Shown here piece by piece: positions 22,681 through 34,691 of a DNA stretch of 64,000 nt. A model generated the notes under the pieces. That model did no database searches. It saw only the letters and a list, made by a program, of their open reading frames with translations, and was not told the DNA's origin. Source of the DNA: Epiperipatus broadwayi (lineage: Eukaryota > Onychophora > Udeonychophora > Euonychophora > Peripatidae); the NCBI GenBank assembly GCA_028023455.1, contig JAQFVV010006718.1:367279-431278 (forward strand), given 5' to 3'. How positions within the stretch are numbered: the first letter of the stretch is position 1; every line of letters begins with the position of its first letter. The translations under genes and the position numbers were made by a program.

Positions 22681-24394
22681 TCAAGTAAGTTTTTGCAGTT
22701 GTTAGTCAGTGTCTATAAGTGGTACATCATTTGATTATTTAGATGAGTTTTTTTAAAAATGTTATCAAAAGTATTTGAAAACATCAAGTGGACAAGGATT
22801 CAAACTCATATATATCAAAATATTTTTTAGAAAAACACTTTTATTTACTTTAATGAGTAATGTGCTTAAAAAGTAAAAAAATAATTGTTTTCCTCAACTG
22901 CTATTTTGGTTGCTATATATCGATTTAAATAAAAGCATAACTGACTTTAAATGACGTAATTCAATTATTTTTATTTCATCAAACAATCAGATAAATATAG
23001 TAAAGTTTAAGAAAAAAATTGTGATTGCATTAATATATACAATGTCCATGCTTTGGTTTTAATGTTATATTAAGCAATGAGAATAATGGTTGAAGGAAAA
23101 AAAATGTTTTTTGCTGCATCACTCATTAAAAAAAATAAAAGAATTTGGGAGGAAAAATATTTATTAAAAAATGTTTATCCTTTAGTACTTGAGTTATTCC
23201 TATATTATGGCAAATCTTCAAAACCATTTATCATAAAAAGTAATTTATACCCAAATTTAAAAACCGAAAGTATAAACAATTGACTGATATTTACCACCTT
23301 TGAAATTAAATTGGCATGCATTAAAACTCAGTTTGTGAAATCAGAGTTTTGAAAAGCAAATTTTACATAAACAATCAGGAAAAATTAATATAGAATCCTT
23401 TTTTTTCTGTTTTCATTAAGTGTAAATGCTTTTTAGCATATGCTGTAGTCATAAAATAAAACAAAAACACATTTTAAAAAAAATATAGCGCTTTTTAGTA
23501 AGACTTACTCAAAACATACTGAATTGATTTCAAAGTGGTTAGAAATAATGTGATACACAGTTACAGATTTTTTTTCTTATTAGGGCAATAGTTTAATGAA
23601 CAAGGCTTGTTTAAATAATAGTATACTCAAATGAAATAAAGAGAAGTCCTTTTTAGCATATTTTATGAAAATCCAAACATTTTGACATGAGTCCCAGTTT
23701 ACAGGAGCCACTGTGTGACAAAAAAATGCTTTGAAATTCTGTGTAATTTTAGCTACAGGTTCCTTGTGATTTTGCATTTATTCAACCAAGCCTATGTAAA
23801 GATGTTTCTTCATGTATTACCAGAATTTAATTCAACTTAACAGATGAAAATATACTCTTAATATTGATTCACAAAAAGCATTTATTTTCAAATAGACATA
23901 CTATGTGTAAAGTATATATTTATTAAAAATAAGACTTGTTGTTACATAGATTGTAGATAATTTTTTCCAAGTATATAAATGAGCGGTGGTGAAAAATATC
24001 TTGAGTTACAATTTACTTCAACTATTTTTTAATCCTTACTGAATGTTGAAACAAGTAACTTATCATTAAAGGAAATTGATACATTTTTGAATCCTACCAT
24101 TGTAAATAGAAGAACAACAATACTAACTTCAAGAAGTTATATAATTTGTGTTTATCATTATTTTATTATTTTATCAAGACAGTAGTTTTTTTGGCCTTTA
24201 TCAATAATAAAAAAATATTTGTATTATTAAAAAGTTCATTTATTACCATGTGTAGGTTTCTTACACTATGTTGATCTCATGCTCCATTAACCTTTGCATC
24301 CTCAATAGATTTAGTTGGATAAGCCACAAAACAGTGAGCTACTATAACAAACTAGATCTCTCTTCAAATAAAAATTGGAATTTTCCTTTGGTAA

Positions 24395-25665
24395 TTTCAA
24401 CTTATGCCCCATGTGGCCACAAGTGCTGTTTTCCATGTCAACCACAGAAATATTCAGAGTAGAGGGCCAAAAGCAGTGATGCAAGTTCCAACCACAAGGT
24501 TGTGCTGTTCACCATGTGCATGCAAAATGTTTGGTAGGTTGCAGTTTATGGATAGTAAAAGAATAGCCAAAATAGTGTTTAATTGGGTTATGAGTAAAGG
24601 GCAGGTAACAAGATGGGTGAGAAAGGTAATGCAGTATGCAAAAGATTTGGATAAAGAATTTATATCAGTATACTTGTATAAAAGGTGGGATGATTGCATT
24701 AGGAGGATTGTTGAGTGTTATATTGGTAAGGAATGGGATAAAAGAATAGAAGCATTAATAAAAATAGTGAGTTGGAGAGATGGAGAACTAGTATGGAGGG
24801 TAAGAAGAGTTTAAATATATATAGAAGTAAACAGAATATTGAATGTGAGTTAATTTGGGATAAAAGAATAGAAGCATTAATAAAAAGTAGTGAGTTGGAG
24901 AGATGGAGAACTAGTATGGAGGGTAAGAAGAGTTTAAATATATATAGAAGCAAACAGAATATTAGGGGTGAGTTAATTTATGATAATAGTAAGAAAAGTA
25001 GTTTATTGTTTAAGGCTCAAATGGGATCTTTAGCAACAAGAGAATATACATGTAAATGGAAAACTATGGGTGATTTAGTATGCAAATTGTATAAGGAAGG
25101 TATGGTAAATATTAGGCATCTGTTGATTGAATGTAAATGCTTGAAAGCAGAAAGGGTACAGATAATGAAGTTATGGGAGAATAGGTATGAACAAAGTCAC
25201 TATACAGAACGTGAGTTATTGGTTTTTATGCTGGATTTGCAAAAAGATAAGGGAATTTAGATATAAAAGTCATAGATTTTACAAAGATTATGTTGTGGAA
25301 ATGGGATGGGGCAGAGTATGGGAAGACTTAGAGTGGGGAATGGAAAATAAAGTGGCTAACAGGTTTATCTGGGCATAATTGCTGAGATATTCTTGACTTC
25401 ATTTAAGGAGAAGCCAAAATACATCACATCACATCATAGGAACCTTATGCCAAGTAGCTGCCAGAACTACTTCCCACTTGGTGGTGCTGATAGCCATAAG
25501 TAAACACATCTAGCTTACATCATCTGCTAAGCAAGGAAAAACTGCACCGTTTATAAGCGATATTGATACTCGCTTGGTAGTGTTTTATATGCACATTCTT
25601 AAAAGATCGATAGCATATAATGTGAAGGTGTGATTAATATATAAACCACAATTATTTAAATCTGC
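24395..25665 (+). repeat. Inverted repeat pair, left arm (split by a LINE)
   Basis: 24395-24525 plus 25438-25665 together match 25811-26200 in reverse orientation. Shared blocks include CAACTTATGCCCCATGTGGCC, GTGATGCAAGTTCCA, TTATGCCAAGTAG.TGCCAGAACTA and GATCGATAGCATATAATGTG. The arm is interrupted by the LINE fragment 24526-25437, which is absent from the right arm, so the LINE landed after the pair formed. The family of the arm is unknown. Confidence 0.8.
24526..25437 (+). pseudogene. 5'-truncated LINE fragment, same family as 29.0-34.7 kb
   Basis: It encodes the C-terminal part of the RT protein (MFGRLQFMDSKRIAKIVFNW onward) and is very similar to 33900-34620, so both belong to one family. 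A segment around KRIEALIK..ELERWRTSMEGKKSLNIYRSKQNI is tandemly duplicated (24738-24840 and 24859-24965). The C-terminal zinc-knuckle-like CKLYKEGM..IRHLLIECKCL has lost its second cysteine (tyrosine). The 3' end is ATACATCACATCACATCAT, the short-repeat tail also seen at 34678. Confidence 0.85.
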
Positions 25666-25810
25666 TTTCAGATGATATAATTTTACATTGTATTTCACTC
25701 TCTGATAAATCGATGTATTTTTAAATTATTTTCTTTTAAAAATCAATCTCTTTTTTTTCTCTAAAAATGTTTTTTCTTTTTTTAAAAAAGTAATTTTTAT
25801 GACTTTTTTA

Positions 25811-26200
25811 AATAGTTGTGGTTTCTATATTAATCACACCTTCACATTATATGCTATCGATCTTTTAAGAATGTGCATATAAAGCAACATTACCAAGCAA
25901 ATATCAATATCGCTTATAAACAGTGCAGTTTTTCTGTGCCACATAGTGGGCTAGATTGCTGGCAGTTTTTGGTAGCAGACGATGTAAGCTAGATGTATTT
26001 ACTTATGGCTATCAGTGCCACCAAACAGGTAGTAGTTCTGGCATCTACTTGGCATAAGATTCCTGTGTATGTGCATGGTGAAAAGTGCCACCTAGCAGCT
26101 GGAACTTGCATCACTGCTTTTAGCCCCCTACTCTGAATATTTCTGTGGTCGACACAAAAACAGCATCCCTTTGCGGCCACATGGGGCATAAGTTGAAAGT
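25811..26200 (-). repeat. Inverted repeat pair, right arm
   Basis: Reverse-oriented partner of 24395-25665 without the LINE insertion. The spacer between the arms (25666-25810) is low-complexity T/A-rich DNA. The outer end abuts the truncated protease frame of the minus-strand Gypsy element, so the repeat either truncated or inserted into it. Confidence 0.8.
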
Positions 26201-26204
26201 ACCC

Positions 26205-27161
26205 TTTATATTTTTTACCCTGATAATCTGTTATAGTCCTAGTGCTAGAATGCAGCTTATATTTATTATTTTTATTAATGATAGCCCAAGTCTTTTTTGA
26301 AACAATAGACACTGCAGACCCTGTGCCCAGTTCTATTCTCACTGGCATATCATTAATTATAATACTATGTATAAATCCAGACGGATTGTTCTTAATGTGG
26401 TTTATACTGGCAACTTGTTTATTTTTCTTATAGTTCCCCTTGTTTTTTGGAATGGGTTTTTCCATTCTCATATTGGCTGTTTTTCTTTTTAAGTTTAGAC
26501 ATGCCGCTCTTATATGACTGACTCGCTTGCAAAATGAGCATACAGTATGGAGGTGTGGACATTTTGTTTGCGTGTGCATCGGTTCATCGCACCTATAACA
26601 ATGCTTAACACTCATTGTTGTCGAACTAACTGAATGCTTGTCAAAATCAGCCTTCTGTGTTTTGAAAGGTAAAATTTATTTTTTAATGGCCTTGCTTGAC
26701 ATGCTATAGATTCTTCCAGCATCATTAATAGTTTGAGTCTTAAATTATAATCATTTATCCCACAAAGCAAACGATCATGTAGTGCTTCATTTAAAAACTC
26801 TTTAAAATCACATGTGAGTGCTAATGCCTGGATTTTCGTATTCTCTAGCTTTTTTCCCCCTGCTTAGGTACAGAGATTGAAATAATATCTCTGCATTATT
26901 GTTAGCAGTTTTGGAGAAAAATATTCTGTGAGAATCGCCAATGCTATCTCAAAATTCAAGTCAGCCAGTGTTTCTGACCCAATTTGAGATTTTAAAATAT
27001 TAAAATCTGCAACCCAATTATAGTCATCAGCCTCACTAATTTTATTTCAGACTTTTTGATATGATTAGCATGCATATAAAGATCAGATGCTCTTTGTAGC
27101 TGGACCAGTTCTCAGGGAACCCTGGGTCAAAAGCTTCCATCGAGCCAATTATATTAGCCAT
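26205..27161 (-). pseudogene. Gypsy gag and start of protease
   Basis: The start at 27161 gives MANIIGSMEAFDPGFPENW, a common Gypsy gag opening. The gag body is broken by several stops. From 26615 the frame is open and has two zinc knuckles, CYRCDEPMHTQTKC and CSFCKRVSHIRAAC, that would bind genomic RNA. A retropepsin-like segment follows, in which the usual catalytic aspartate of the D-T/S-G triplet is replaced (IELGTGSAVSIVS). The frame then enters the unrelated inverted repeat at about 26200, so residues after YQGKKYKGY are not Gypsy. Confidence 0.78.
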
Positions 27162-27329
27162 TTTTTTTATTTTCCTCTATTATTTATTTTGTATATTTGC
27201 GAGTAACCACTCAGTACTGTTGTTTTTGACATACTTTTTACTCTGCTAGGACAAGCTTCTGTCTTATTTTAAAAGGCGAATTTTGATTGGTTTATGAACC
27301 ACCAGTCGCGTTTGTGATCACTTTAGTTT

Positions 27330-27470
27330 TCCTCCCAGAAATAAGTGATTTTGACAATGGCTGTTTAGTAAATACAACGAATGTCTATTCTTGCTTATTC
27401 GCATATTTTACTTTTTATTTTGCCAGAAATAAGTGATTTAAATAATCACTGTTTAGTAAATACATATTCA
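27330..27470. repeat. Duplicated block in the Gypsy leader region
   Basis: CCAGAAATAAGTGATTT..AT..CTGTTTAGTAAATAC occurs near 27337 and 27423, about 83 bp apart. It may be part of the element's untranslated leader. Confidence 0.6.
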
Positions 27471-27704
27471 TGTACAGTATTTTATTGGACAGTATTTAAG
27501 TGTGATTTAATAATCACAGATTCGTAACTTACGAGTGTCTATATAAGTGAGCACTCATGTATTTATGTTTCCAAGTTTTTTTCTTTTTCCAGCTGTGGGG
27601 GGAAAATGTCTTTTGTTTGACTGCACCAAATCTATTATAACTGGCATTGTTTATTCTAATTTTTCCAGCCGTGAGGAAAAAATTTCTGTGCGACTGCACC
27701 AAAA

Positions 27705-28343
27705 TCAGTTATGTTTGGTCTGGATTACAGACCCAATCTACAGGAAAAAAGGTTAAAATAATACTAAGACCAGTATTACAATTAATACATTTATTATATT
27801 TACAAATATATATATATAATACAATATACAGTATATATACAAGAGAATATTTACAATGTTGAATATTGTAGCTTAACATAAACTCTGGGTTCTGCCTACC
27901 ACTTCCAGCTACACCTGATAACTTGTCTCATGGGTAGGGTGTATGACTCTTCCAGCTGTACAAGACAGCTTGCCTTGAGCTGACAGTAGTCTTAGCAGCG
28001 TCCGGTCTCTGTGGGACTTGCCTAGCTGTGTAGACTAAATAGCATAGTGCTATCAATGGAAATACTTGCTGCTGTTCAAGTTAGCAGAGCTTCCCTTGGA
28101 GAATGCAAAGAGTATTTTCAGGTTAGACAGACATTCTTCCTGATTCTCACAAAAGGCTGACTATTTATAGCCAGATCCCTGATCTTATTGAAAACTTTCG
28201 GATTCAGCAAGCATCGTTGCTTATTGGCCTGTAATAATCATTGGCTATGTTTTATCTATACATCAGACTATTGGCCTGTGGCAAACAATGCTTAAGGAGG
28301 CACCTGGAATAGTCCACTTCTGAGAGAATGGAGGACTATAACA
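27705..28343 (-). promoter_or_regulatory. 5' LTR of the minus-strand Gypsy
   Basis: Read on the minus strand it starts TGTTATAGTCC at 28343. It has three CCAAT-type motifs near 28280, 28243 and 28223, a TATA-like GCTATAAATAG near 28172 and a polyadenylation signal AATAAATG near 27794. It ends shortly before the GGTGCAGTC leader motif. The layout of U3, R and U5 is therefore visible. The exact 3' edge is uncertain by about 10 bp because no second LTR is present to compare. Confidence 0.65.
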
Positions 28344-29040
28344 GAATTAAAATTAAAGACAGAACTGCAATCACTCTCATGTAAGCAATGAAAAAAAATT
28401 TGGAGGGTCTACAATTTACAGGTTGCTGGAAAGCATACAAAATAGGGGAATTGCAAGATGCTGGTTATGAACACGTTTCAGTTCTAGCAGACGACAAGTA
28501 TTCCATGTTTCTGCCAGAACATCCGCAACATCCACAATTTCATTTGGAGGAACTAAAGAAGTGATAGCAATTCTATCTGCCATTTTGTAAAAAGAAAAAA
28601 TTACACGTGGCAAAAGTAGTTCATAATTTTGACAGCAGGGACTTTTTTGGTGACACTTGTTAACTTTTGCCACACAACATATCTCTAAATAGAGCATAAA
28701 AATGTAAGTCTTATTACATTTTATTTAGTAATCTTCATGTAAAAAATACATTTATAGTTAGATATACTTTGCAATTACATAGTGAGAATAACGTAGTTTG
28801 AACCACAGACCCTGCGAAATGTAAGTTTTTTATTTATTTATTAATGTTTATGTAAAAACATTTATAGTTAATATAGTTTATTTATTTATAAATATATATA
28901 CAGTAAAGACCATTAGATATACTTTACAAGTGAAAACTACTAATAAAAATGTAAGTTTTTTAAAATTCTTTTTTATTAACATTTATACTTAGATATAGTT
29001 TATTTATAGTTAGATACACTTAAAAAAAATGTAGTTCAGT
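28344..29040. repeat. AT-rich stretch with degenerate 120-bp repeats
   Basis: AAAATGTAAGTTTTTTA-like starts recur near 28700, 28818 and 28949, each followed by CATTTATAGTTAGATATA. This is a weak tandem array at the 5' edge of the LINE. A 93-codon minus-strand frame at 28416-28697 has no recognised family and is not called. Confidence 0.55.
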
Positions 29041-29059
29041 TTTTTAAAAATAGAGGGCA

Positions 29060-29250
29060 ATGTGTCAAGACTGCTATAAGTCTATAAATGAGAGATTGAA
29101 AAAATTGTGTGAGAGAAATAATGTTATGTTTGTGGATGTGTGGGATTGTTTTATTGGAAAGAGGAAGTTATATAGTAGATGGGTTGCATTTAGGAAAACA
29201 AGGAAGTGAAGTTTTAGGGAGTCTGATTTATATAGAATTTTTTTTGGGAA
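29060..29250 (+). pseudogene. C-terminal piece of an SGNH/GDSL-type esterase (LINE ORF1)
   Basis: The first frame gives INERLKKLCERNNVMFVDVW. After a one-base frameshift near 29174 the next frame gives DGLHLGKQGSEVLGSLI. The spacing and the D-G-L-H residues match the catalytic Asp-x-x-His block near the C terminus of SGNH hydrolases. CR1-type LINEs carry such an esterase in ORF1; its role may be membrane or lipid interaction. Only the last part remains here, and the upstream sequence is repeat DNA. Confidence 0.6.
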
Positions 29251-29260
29251 ACTTATAAAG

Positions 29261-32200
29261 GTGGGTGGGATTTTAAATTATAATATTATTAAAAAGAAAA
29301 AGAATGGATGGAATATAAGAAATAAGAAAAAGGAATTTGCTTTAGATATAAATATAGATATGGAGAAGGAATGGGTTTGTAAAATTAATGGTAAGAAATT
29401 AATTTATAAATGTAATGGAGAAGAAAGAATTAAAAGAATTTATAAAAGACTAGTTAGGAAAGAAGAAATTGTTAAATTTGGGTTTTTGAATATGCAAGGT
29501 GGTAGGAGACCAGAGAAATGGATGGAATTAAATAAAACAATTGAAAATGAAGAGCTTGAGGTATTAGCAGTTGTGGAAACACATCTAAGAGAAGAAGAAG
29601 AACCCTTTTTGGAACAGTTGGTTTGGCAGGGTATAAATAAAAAAGAAAAAGAAAAAAGGGGTGGTGGTATAGGTGTTATATCAAAAAAATATTTAAATAT
29701 TGTTAAATGTCAAGAACATTTGTGGTTTGAATTAAGGTTGGGTAGAGAAGAATGGATGGTGGCTATAGTTTATATAGCCACTGGAGATAGTCAAATTATA
29801 ATGGAGTGGAATAGTAACATGTATAAATGTCTAGTTAAGGATATACAAAGTTTTAAAGAAAAGGGGAAGAGAATAATTGTTATAGGGGATATGAATGGAC
29901 ATATTGAAGAATTGATGATGTAGATAATAAAAATGACAGCTTTCGAAGGAATTTTGTCAGAAAGTGAATTTGAGTATTGGAAATTTATTAAATATTTATG
30001 AGGGACAATATACATGGTCTAGAAATAATATATTTCATACATTAGATTATGTATTGGTAGAGAAAGAGGAAATGAATAAAATACGAAAAATTAAGATGTT
30101 TGATAATGAAGAAAAAGTATGCACTAGTGATCATAACTTTATTGTAATTGAAATGGTTAGTAATGAGATGGAGAATAGAAATAAAAGTAGAAATAATAGT
30201 GAAAGATGTGGATGGAGTGTGAATGATAAGAATAAGTTGGAAGAGTATAAAATACAAGTTGAAGAAATCATGGAAGAGTGGGTTGAGGATGAGTATAAGG
30301 ACTAGTGTAAAGAAGTAGAAAAAGTGGCAAATAGGGTTTTAGGCGAGAATATGCAGAAGAATAAAAGTAATAAAAAATGAGAATGAGAAAAAAGTGTAAA
30401 AGAGAGGAAAGAAGCATGTACAGAATATAAGTGGGCTATTAAGAACAAGGAAAGTGAAGAAGATATTAATGCTAAATGGAAAAAGTACTTAGCAAAGAAG
30501 TTGTCTAAAATAGATAATTATAGAGAGAGAATGAAATTGAATAATAAATTGTTGGAGGATATTAATAAAAGTGGAAGAGATAGGAGTAAAATATTTTGGA
30601 ATTATATTAAAAGGAGAAATGTAGGGGGGAGTAGTATTACTAGATGATGAGGGAATAGTGTGTAGCTCTAGAGAAGATTTAGAGAAAATCTTAAATAGAT
30701 ATATAATGAATATAGAAAAGATGTTAGATGTGAAGGATAGAGTGATAGAAAACATGAAAGTATATAGTAATGGGAATATTCAGTTTTCAGAAAATGAATT
30801 GAATGAGGTAGAGCAGAAATTCAAAGTGGAAAGGCAAGAGGTTTAGATGGATGTGCAACAGAGATGGTAATGAATTTAGGATATAGGGCAAAAGTAAAGT
30901 TGTTATCTTGTTTTAATAAGATGGCACATCATATAGTTTCCCAAGTATGGAGTAATACAAGAGTAAGATTATTATTTAAAGGAAAGGGTAAGGGTCATAG
31001 AAAATTAAATAATTAAAGACCGATAGCGGTAACATCAGTTTTATATAAAGTTTTTTCATATATGGTGGCTAGAAGAGTTGTAAAATGGATGGAAGGGAAT
31101 AATGTAGTGGGGTAAATGCAAGGAGGTTTTAGATTAGATAGGAATATAGGAGATAGTTTATTTGTAGTTACACAACTTATGGATATGAACGGGAATTCAG
31201 GAAAACAGTTATATATTAGTTTTATAGATATAGAAAAGGCATATGATAGAGTAAACAGAAATAGATTATGGATAAGTTTAGTAAATTTGGGAATGGATGG
31301 AGCTTTAGTAGATATTATAAAGAAATTATATGAAAATAATTATATATATATTGTGATGATCGCACATACTGCGGTCACACATGTATATGTAAAACATACA
31401 AAACTTAGAAATGTTCGGGTTGGAAATAAATAAATAAATAAAGAAAGAAAAACGAGCTTAAAAGTTAACAAAATCAAGAAATGTTGAAAATTAATAAAAC
31501 AAAGGAAAAAGAGAGGGAACTAGAGTTACCAAGATCGTTATCTTTTGCTATTCAAAGTCTGAATTTCGAGAAAGGTAAAATATTAAATTATAGTATTAAA
31601 AGCATAAGCTAGAAAAATTAAAGCAGAAAAGAAACCTAGAGAAAACATGTAGTAAATATGATTTTGGGGAAAATAAAGTTTAAAGGAAAAACTTTTGGTA
31701 GCGTGGAAAGAAAAAAAACCTAGAAATGTAATATGTTCAAAAAGATAAGAATCTATGTTTCAAAGTACACCTTTGACGATAAACGAAATGCGGGTTTTAT
31801 GGAGTATAGTTAAAGCATGAGTTTAAATAAAAATAAATGATCGTCGAAATGTAAATTTAAATGAGAAAAAAAAAACATATACTAAAATTTGTGTAATTAA
31901 TTAAAGAAAATAAAGAAATAAGTAAAATGTAAATAGTGCTATAAAATCATATAAAATAAGTTTAAATATGGCCGAAGGCATAGCATGGAAGGTGTCAACA
32001 ACAAGTGGAAACAAAGAATCCGAAGGACAAAGGACCAGTGGAATGTTTTAATTAAAAAGGAGGTTAGGTGGAAAGCTAGAGAGATTATAGGAGAGATTAG
32101 AGCTTGAGACTTCGAGTCGAGAAGGTGAAATTTTGCGGCTCCAAGAATCAATCGATATAGCTAGCCAATATGACATCTACTATCGGTGCCTCACATACTA

Positions 32201-34590
32201 TGGTTGGCTAAGGCCTTCATGATCGCTGGGCGATCCGGACCGTCTGTACCAATGGTTCTGCAATAATGTAACAGCTGCTGTAGTAACGCCTGCCTGTGGA
32301 TTCCTGTAGTTGCCCTGCTTGTGATGCCTCGTCCTCCGTGCCTGAATAACCAAGAAGCTACACACCGCCAAATATGATAGATGACCATCCCTCCTAAAGA
32401 AATGGAGAAAATCCACGTGACGGTCGATCACATCGGAAGGAACTCAAAGACTAAACCCTAGAATAACTTGAATATTATTTTATAAATCGTCATAAGTGCA
32501 CTTAAATTCAATAGACAATGGCCAAATGCCTTTCCTGAGTGATAATGACATTCTCTTATGATAGACAGTGAGTCTAACGATTATAAATGTGAAAGCATTT
32601 ATAAGAATTTCAATTAGTTATTTAAGTATTCATTTATTGTTAGAATTTCAAATATTTTTCCCTTATAGCACTATCCAAATATAATATGTTTAATTTTATG
32701 TTAATATTTCTTATGTTTTTTTTTTATCAAACCTAATTATTTTATTATTAAAAAATGTATTAATTTATCTAAATCTGTCTCGCCTCGTTCTTCACCACTC
32801 CAAAAATAGTTAACATTAGAGAGGGGAGGGGTAAACTATTATTCATGTTGACATTCTTTTAGTTATTAAATTAGCACGTGAAACGTTGATGGTGCAGTGT
32901 TTTAGCCCGTAAAATTTATAAATTAGCCAAGCGCTGTAACAGTAATATCTTACAGCAGTCGGGAGAAAACTGATCGGGAAAAATAGTCTGGAAGCTATAT
33001 CCGTATAGCTGACAGATTCGGTCAGGTACGGAAATCGATTCGTTTATTTCCGTATTTCTCTCTGCTTGAGGTAGCGGAAAGTGGACGATTTTGAATTAGA
33101 AGAATTCCCCATTACAGGTTATAAGTGAAAGGGAAGGTGGAGCTTTCGATCGTCACGTGCCCGTTACAATATATATATCAATTAGGGAATATAGAATCAA
33201 AGTTAAAAATGGGGTGGGACTAAGACAAGGATGTCCTTTGTCAACTATTTTGTTTGTATTGTATTTGAGTGAAATGGAAAAAGCAATAGAAAGATTAGGA
33301 AGAGGGATAGAGATACCGTTAATAGGTAGTAAGGGAGTATATATTTTGTCAGGCCTTTTTTGCAGATGATATATTTTTGTGTGCAGAAAGAAAAGAAGAT
33401 ATGGAAGTTATGTTGAGAACATGTGGAAGAGTGGGTAAAGAGATGGGGATTAAATTTAGTGAAGAAAAATCAAATATATGATGGTTAATATTGGGGAAAG
33501 AGAAGATGTAGAATTTTTATTGGGGGATATTAAGTTAAGTGTGGTGAATAGATATAGTTATTTGGGAATTATTTTAAGTAATCAGAAAAATTATTTGGAT
33601 GAATGGGAGAAAAAATTGATAAATGAAGCAAAGAAAAGAAAGGGATTGATAAAGAAATTAACAGTGTTTTTATATAATAAATATGATATAGCTAGAATTA
33701 TATGGAAAGGAGTTGCAGTAACAGGGTTAACATATGGTAATGATGCCTTATATGTTAGTAATGGGGTATTAAATTACTTAGAAAAAGTTCAAAGGGAAGT
33801 AGGAAGATATGCATTGGATGCAGATGTATGGACAGCAAGGGAGGCAATTCAAGGAGAAATGGGATGGTCAAGTTTTCATATGAGAGATGCAAAAAGTAAA
33901 ATGAAAATGTTTGGTAGATTGCAGTTTATGGATAATAAAAGAATAGCTAAAATAGTATTTAATTGGGTTATGAGTAAAGGGCAGGTAACAAGATGGGTGA
34001 GAAAGGTAATACAGTATGCAAAAGATTTGGATAACGAATTTATATCTGTATATTTGTATAAAAGATGGGATGATTGTGTTAGGAGGATTGTTGAGTGTTA
34101 TAGTGGTAAGGAATGGGATAAAAGAATAGATTTACTAATAAAGAATAGGGAGTTAGAGAGATGGAGTACTAGTATGGAGAGTAAAAAGAGTTTAAATATA
34201 TATAGAAATAAACAGAATATTAGGTGTGAGTTAATTTATGATAATAGTAAGTAAAGTAGTTTATTGTTTAAGGCTCAAACAGGATCTTTAGCAACAAGAG
34301 AATATATACGTAAATGGAAAAATATGAGCGATTTAGTCTGTAAATTATGTAAGGAAGGAATAGAAAATATTAGGCATTTGTCAATTGAATGTAAATGCTT
34401 GAAAACAGAAAGGGCACATATAATGAAGTTATGGGAAAATAAAGATGAAAAAAGTGATTATACAGAAAGTAGATTATTGGTTTCTATGCTGGGTTTGGAA
34501 AAAGATAAGGGGGATTTAGATATAAAGGCTGTAGAGTTGACAAAGATTATGTTGTGGAAATGGGATGGAGCAGAATATGGGAAAAATTAG
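29261..34590 (+). pseudogene. LINE ORF2: endonuclease and reverse transcriptase
   Basis: 29261-29923 holds the APE endonuclease: VKFGFLNMQGGRRPEKW, VVETHLREEE, RGGGIGVIS and IVIGDMNGHI. It continues after a stop to SDHNFIVIE near 30127. The RT fingers have stops near 31013 (RPIAVTS) and 31113, then QGGFRLDRN and FIDIEKAYDRVNRNRLW (motif A, about 31210). The insertion 31352-33168 follows, then GVGLRQGCPLSTILF (motif B, about 33210) and a frameshifted FADDIFLCAE (motif C, about 33360). The C-terminal domain is open at 33478-34254 and, after one stop, 34264-34590. It contains CKLCKEGIENIRHLSIEC, a C-x2-C-x7-H-x4-C knuckle. Catalytic aspartates are visible in both RT motifs. Confidence 0.85.
31352..33168. 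mobile_element. LTR-like insertion splitting the LINE RT
   Basis: The LINE frame stops at an (AT)n just before TGTGATGATCG (31352) and resumes after ..CCGTTACA (33168), again at (AT)n. The insert is about 1.82 kb, starts TGTG and ends TTACA, as LTRs do. It is clearly richer in G+C than the LINE and has no long coding frame. The phrase ACAGCAGTCGGGAGAAAAC (about 32951) resembles the leader start of the Gypsy at 60150, so it could also be a 5' LTR plus leader. The target duplication cannot be read because both flanks are AT repeats. Confidence 0.5.
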
Positions 34591-34691
34591 ACTGGGGAAT
34601 GTAAAATTAAGTAGCTAACAAGTTTTTCTTGGTATAATTGCTGAGAGATTCTTGACTTCGTTTAAGGAGTAGCTACAGTACATCACATCAC

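Larger units (their letters stand above)
26201..28343 (-). mobile_element. Gypsy LTR retrotransposon, 5' portion
   Basis: On the minus strand the order is 5' LTR (28343 to about 27705), leader, gag from 27161, zinc knuckles, then protease cut off at about 26200. RT, RNase H, integrase and 3' LTR are absent. The leader holds two copies of ATTT(T)GGTGCAGTC, near 27697 and 27637, at the place where Gypsy elements carry the primer-binding site. The remains are consistent with truncation by the inverted repeat arm at 25811-26200. Confidence 0.8.
29045..34691 (+). mobile_element. LINE (CR1/L2-like), esterase remnant + APE endonuclease + RT, decayed
   Basis: Reading plus strand: an SGNH-esterase-like remnant (29060-29250), an APE-type endonuclease, an RT domain split by a 1.8-kb insertion (31352-33168) and a C-terminal zinc-knuckle-like region. 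The 3' end has a short ACATCACATCAC tail near 34680. The tail and C-terminal coding match the truncated copy at 24526. Many stops and frameshifts make it inactive. An esterase in ORF1 and an APE-RT ORF2 are known for CR1-group LINEs, hence the tentative clade. Confidence 0.8.

Noticed and set aside
23077-23283. 68-codon lysine-rich frame
   Set aside because: Composition follows local AT bias, with no motif, no splice context and no neighbour support.
28416-28697. 93-codon minus-strand frame
   Set aside because: No recognisable domain. Its flanks are repeat DNA next to a Gypsy LTR.
32191-32431. Minus-strand frames of 65-77 codons in the LTR-like insertion
   Set aside because: Two overlapping frames in a G+C-richer non-coding block; neither shows a domain.
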